Assembly (NCBI GenBank): GCA_017163975.1
Contig: JAFFSR010000009.1
Coordinates: 2,232,001 to 2,296,000 of the forward strand
Origin: Anastatus disparis
Taxonomy: Eukaryota > Arthropoda > Insecta > Hymenoptera > Eupelmidae
Length of the DNA: 64,000 bases
Direction: 5' to 3'
Numbering within the stretch: the stretch's first letter is position 1; every line of letters begins with the position of its first letter. The position numbers and the translations under genes were made by a program. The notes under the pieces are model-generated. The model saw only the letters and a list, made by a program, of their open reading frames with translations, was not told the origin of the DNA and did no database searches. This document shows, in pieces, positions 53,701 to 59,700 of the stretch.

Positions 53701-56700
53701 TATATAATAAGTAGAGGCCCGAGCGAGCTTTATAACTGCAGCTCTGCTGCTCAAAGTCCGACTCTAATGCACGTATATTACACATACTCACACATTGGAT
53801 GAATCAGCCAGTTAGGAATTCTTTCTTTATCTCTCTCCCTCTTATATATTTTTCTCTTGCTAAACGTTGTCAAGCTGTACGAATGCGTATACAAGTACAT
53901 GGGAGAAATCATAAACTTCAACTTTTTTTTTACTACAAAGCTCTAAATCTAATAATTTTGAAAAATATTTAAATTTCAAGAAAATTCTACGATCAATTAT
54001 TATTTTTTTTTTTTATTAATTAAAGTTTAGTATTTTAAAAATACGCACACACTGTATAGAAGTAATATTACAAGAAAACAGAAAAATAAAATGCACACGC
54101 ACAGTAATAAGATGAGAAAAAAAAGAGCGCGAGGTCTTTTTCCCTCTCTTATTGCTGAAGCTCCCATAAACTCTTACTAGAAATCATGCATTTCCTATCT
54201 GCGCATATGCATATTCAAAGACGAATGTAAAAAAAATAGACGCGAACGCTTAGTTGAATTCTATTGTATGCTGACACGGATGGAACAATCAAATCTAAGG
54301 AGATCCGACTAAAAAGAACATATTTACCTATCATACAGCACCTATCCTGTCATCTTATTATATACCCATTGCTGGGCATTTTTTTATTTTTCAACTTTAT
54401 TTTCAGTATGCTATTTATTTGATAAATTGCAAGTAATCAGTGTTAATTTTAAATAGCCAGATACATTATGCAACTAGGGAGAAAGTAGACTTTACTCCCG
54501 AGTTGCGTATTGTGCTTTATTCCTACCTCAATAGTGACCTAATATTAATATTTAATAAAAAAATTTAACAAACTATTAAATTGTATAAGTTTTTAATTTA
54601 AAGGGAGAAAATAGTATATTATTAACCTAGGGAGAGAAGTTGACCATTAAATGCTCGCGTAAGATTTGCCCCCGAGCGCAGCGAGGGGGCAAATACGCGA
54701 GCAATTGATGGTCAACTTCTCTCCCGAGGTGAATATACGATTTTTTCTTATTCCCGGCGAAAAGTACGTCCAACTTACCCGTTGTGATAATTCGTTTTTG
54801 ATGATAAATCATTAAAATAAAAATACCGCGATGAATCGCTTGCTGCTATTGACCGAGTATGCTCTATCCTTCTCTGCCCCTCTCCCACTGATGATAAATC
54901 ATTAAAATAAACCATCAATATTTCACTCACATTTTATAATTTACACACTTTATAACACACTGCAAATTATAATTCACAAAATAAAACAAGTTAGGTTTTA
55001 ATAATAAAATATTTAAAATTACTATATAAGAAAAATAAAGAAAAAGATATACTGCTTGTTGTAACCGGCAAAGAAGGCTAGACATAGCCCCCTCCATTCG
55101 CGGCTACCTTTATTGTACATATAAGAGAAAGAAAGAGAGAGGGAGAGAGTCAATTCTTAAAGCCGGCGGACAGAGAAGGATAGACGCAACCCTCTCTATT
55201 CTGTATGAAAAAGAAAGAGAGAGGGAGAGAGTCAATGTCTAACGCCGGCGGACAGAGAAGGATAGACGTAGCCCTCTCTATTCTTAACTGCTGTGAAAAA
55301 CAGAGCGTCAACACGATTGCGCATCGCTAGTGCGCCGAGCCGCCGTAGATAATGCTTAACTTCTCTCTCAGAAAGTAGACGTCTTTCGACGTACTTTTCG
55401 CCAGGGGATAAGAAAAATACATTTTTCCCACAAAAGCAGGAGGAATTTATATTTCTCCCGCGAAATTTTAAAAGTTAGAAATATTTTTCTTTCGGTCTGC
55501 TTTTAGAGTTAATAAAGTGGCCATTGATGTTGAGGTAGGAATAAAAATTTTTTTCTTTCTTAAAAAGCTTCAGTAACAGAATGTCCTTGGTTATAGTTCG
55601 TTAAAGTTCTGAGTTATTTTTAATAATGTGGGAAAATTACAGGTTGAGTCCCGTGTTAAAGAGTATACACTGCTCTTGTCACGTTATGCTCCAAAATCAT
55701 ATTTATTAATAATAATCACTTAAACACGAGCACTCCACGGGAGTGTTTTACATTAAAAATTCTAATACTATTTGCCTTATGAAATAAAATTAAATATTTC
55801 TAGTGGACGCAAAAGCTTACAGCAACAAAGGTTGAGCTTATTTGAATTTAATATTTAATCGTATTTCTAAATCTTTTGAAATGTGAATAGTGTAGATTTG
55901 GCGGGCGCCAAACTCTCAAAGTACAGTCCTGGTAGAACCGAGAGTAAGAAAGCCGCGTGAGTTGGTTTCTCGCTAAGGCGCACGCGTATACATCCATAGT
56001 ATAAATGAACTCACGCTGCACCTACAATAAACGGCCGCCGACCCCTCGCGCTTTCTCCCTTCCCCACCGCATCGCCCCTATATTCCTCCTCTCTCCTCTT
56101 CTCTTCTTCGCTTCACTTATATATTATCAACTCGTTTTTTCGTTTGTTCGTTCCTTCGCTTGCTCGTTCGTTCGCTCGTTCTTTTCTTTTCTTTCCCCGT
56201 GTGTACTAAACTCCGCGTCTTTCAATTTCTTACTTTACTCCCCTTTTCTCAAGTCGCTTCTTTTTTTTCACCTTTATATACGTTTCCTCCCTTCAATTCC
56301 GTTTTCAAAGTCTTACTGCAAGTAGAACAGCAACAGTTCCATACCCACTGATTTCATTAGACCGAGACCTAGACAATTTACTTTCGATACAAAAGAGATC
56401 TCATTTTCAAGGATTTTATATACTTTTTTTCCTTTTATTCATTAAGAAAACAAACTATGATTGATGAAGGTACAGAAAAATTATCATACATTATGGCTTG
56501 CTTTCTCTTACATTTTTTATTTCTTACCTGACTTTTCAAACAATTGTTTTATTTTTTTTAAAGAAAAAATTTATATTGCTAAACATTTTTTCCGTTCTTT
56601 TGTTTATAAGTTTATATTTAATCTTAAAAATGTGTACTCAGCCCAATAGTACTTATAACCTAAGTTCAATCTAATTATTTCAGATAGATTTGAAATTTTC

Positions 56701-59700
56701 AGTCATTTTACTGGTTTTTTAAGAATTTTTAAAAATTTATATATTTTAGTATTTTTTTATTTTAATTGTATTTTATCTGATTTTCATTTAAAACATATTT
56801 TTAGAATATTTTCAACAATTTAAAAAAAACTTATAACTTATTTATTTAATGCTTAATTTTTAAAAATTATAAATAACTTTAAAACTATTTTGGACATTTA
56901 AATTTTTTAAATCTTACTGTTAATTGAAAGATCTGTATAATTTTTTTTTATAATAATTTTTTAAATAAAATTAAATAATATAAAAATAATGCAAACATGA
57001 AAATTGTAAATAATTAATAAACTTACATTGCTGAATTGGACTAAAAAAAAATTATTAAAATTTGATTCGCAAGCAGATTATTAACTCGTAAAACTAATGC
57101 TTCAACTACAAAAATTTTTTCACCTTTTGTGTTGTCAAAATATTAAATTCGTATATCCAACTCTTTTCCGCCATCAACAAGTGTTACCAAACTTTACATA
57201 TGAGTATTTTATTTAAGACAAAAGAGATAAATATTTAGCTACTCTAATAATACATATAATAGTAAATAAAATAATAATTAAAAATTGCTTGAGGAATTGC
57301 CCGAAACTTTTTATTTTTAAACCTTTGAAAATGAAGAAATATTTTTCTACAACACACTTTTAAACTGAACTTTTTTTTATTTATTCCGTATTTTATCAAA
57401 GTAGAAAAGAATGATGCTCTTTGTTTTAAAGAAGAGTTATATTTTTAATCTTAAAAATGCATGTTATAATATTCAGTGATATGTAAAATTTTGATTGACA
57501 GCAGACGAAACATTTTCAAAAATAGTATTACAGTCCAGAGAGCAAAGAAAAATATAATATAAATTCAAAGCAATAATAGAAAAATGTAGGTCATAAAAAT
57601 TTATATTTAAATCGAATATAAAAAATAATCTGCTAGGTTTAGACAAATTAAAAAAAAAAATTTCGTTAGGTTGAAAATTCTAAACAGCGAAAAAATGGAA
57701 GATTTAAATAAATGTAGTTTTAGTTATCGAAACTAAAAGTCAATGAATTATTTGGGCGCGTAGTCGATGTTTATTCAAAGACTCATCGCATTAAAAGCTA
57801 TCGTCTGCTGTATCAGCTTGTTTTCTCGAGTTCAAAATTTTTTTAAATGCATTTAAGTCTAATGCGATTTAATAGCAACTTACGTATTGTTCTACTGGGG
57901 CTTGAAATATCATTAACTCCGCTGAAATAATTGACGCATTAAAATTTCATCTTTGGATCTCGGATTTTATTTCAACTTCATAATATTTTTTTCCTTAAAA
58001 AATTCTAAAAAAAGTCGCATTTATCTGGTGTAATGCTTCATTTGGTGAAAATCGATTCTTTCTATCGAATCTTAAGATTAAAAATTTTCTTGTTTTTCAT
58101 TTAATTATCTTAAAAATGTTAGAATTAAAGTAAAAAAACTAAAAATAGCTGTAATTTACTAAAGTGTATACATGATGCGTTAAAATATTTAATCTAAGAC
58201 AATAGCAAAAGATTCTTTTATAAAAGTAGTATATTCGATGAAAGAATATGTTAAATGCACGTAAACGCATAGAGGTTGGTGCGGTATTCCCACGGGTTTA
58301 CGAATAACTCGCTTACTTGCGTATAGGTATCGCCTCTTGATGCCATGTATTTTGTATTTTGTAATTCAGTATTCTTCGGCACTTGAAAGGAGTGCAGGTA
58401 TGCATGAACGAGCAGAAGGACAAAGATCCAACTGACATAGGGGAATAATATGCACAAATTCACAAATCCAATGACATCGTTCTATGTTAATTTTTCAAGC
58501 TATCTTGGCACACTCATTTTATTCAACGATTACATTGATTTTCTTTCACAGACTCAATATTTTATTTTCAAAAGCTTAATAAAATATGATAATTATTATA
58601 CTTAACATCATGAACTACATAATAAAAAATTAATGCTGTATAGAATGTTTTTTACTTTTAAAATAATCAACTTTTTACTTTGAAAATTTATCTATATTTA
58701 TTCAAGTCATAATAATGTTTAGAAAAACTTTAAATTTTTAAAAAATTTGCTCGTTTATAAATTTTTTTTCTCAAAAAATAAGAATAAAAGAAATGAAAAA
58801 AATGCAAATACACAAAAGATGTGAAACTTGAAAGTTTAATTTGATAAAATAAAAATTTTATTTTTGAGGACAATACTTAGATCGTTATTGCATCTGGGTA
58901 CTTGGAATTTGTGATCTCTTTAAAAAAATACATAAAAATCATCTCTCACTGTAAGTTAATCATGTATGAAATATCGATGACGGGTAGAGCCGATTAAAAT
59001 ATCTGATACGAATAGTTGTTTCAAAATTTTTACAATCTTATGCATCACTTCATCAATTACTTATTGGTAAAAATAAAAGAAATTTTGTATATGCTTATGG
59101 TTAAAATGTATACTTTACTAAAAAAAGAAAAAAATAAATAAAAAAACTTTTTACCGTTATAATACTTTCTCCATGAGTAAGCGGCTATTTTTTCAGATTT
59201 TTAATTATTTTTTTGAGAGAATAAAAAAAATTATTGAGTTTTTTAAACAATTATTTAGACGAGGAAAAATCGCTCTTGAAATTTTAATACAAGTTACAGT
59301 TATAATGGTTAAATATATGTATTTATCGGAAAAAAATTCTATAATTTTTAATTATTTTTATATAATTATCAATAAAAACTTTTACCTGAATGATAACTGA
59401 TATTTGTTTTTCATTCATCAAAAGTTAATCTAGAAATGCGTGTACACTGACAAGTCGGAAATTTTATTTGATTAATCAATGAATCATACGTTTTCATTCA
59501 CGCAAATTCTTGAAAATTAGTCATTTGAAAAATTGATTTTAAATCGTATATTTCGTATAATCTTATTTATTTGAATTTTAATTCATTAAACAAATTCTTT
59601 AAACTCCTTAAATAAAATATATTATTTTTAGAAATGTAAAAAGCATTGAATTTACAAGGCAACATAAAAATTGTCTTTGGTGCACTTACAATTGAATATA

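Noticed and set aside
56005..56351. Overlapping 106- and 63-codon plus-strand ORFs
   Set aside because: Made by a pyrimidine-rich tract, giving Ser/Phe/Leu-rich peptides without a family.
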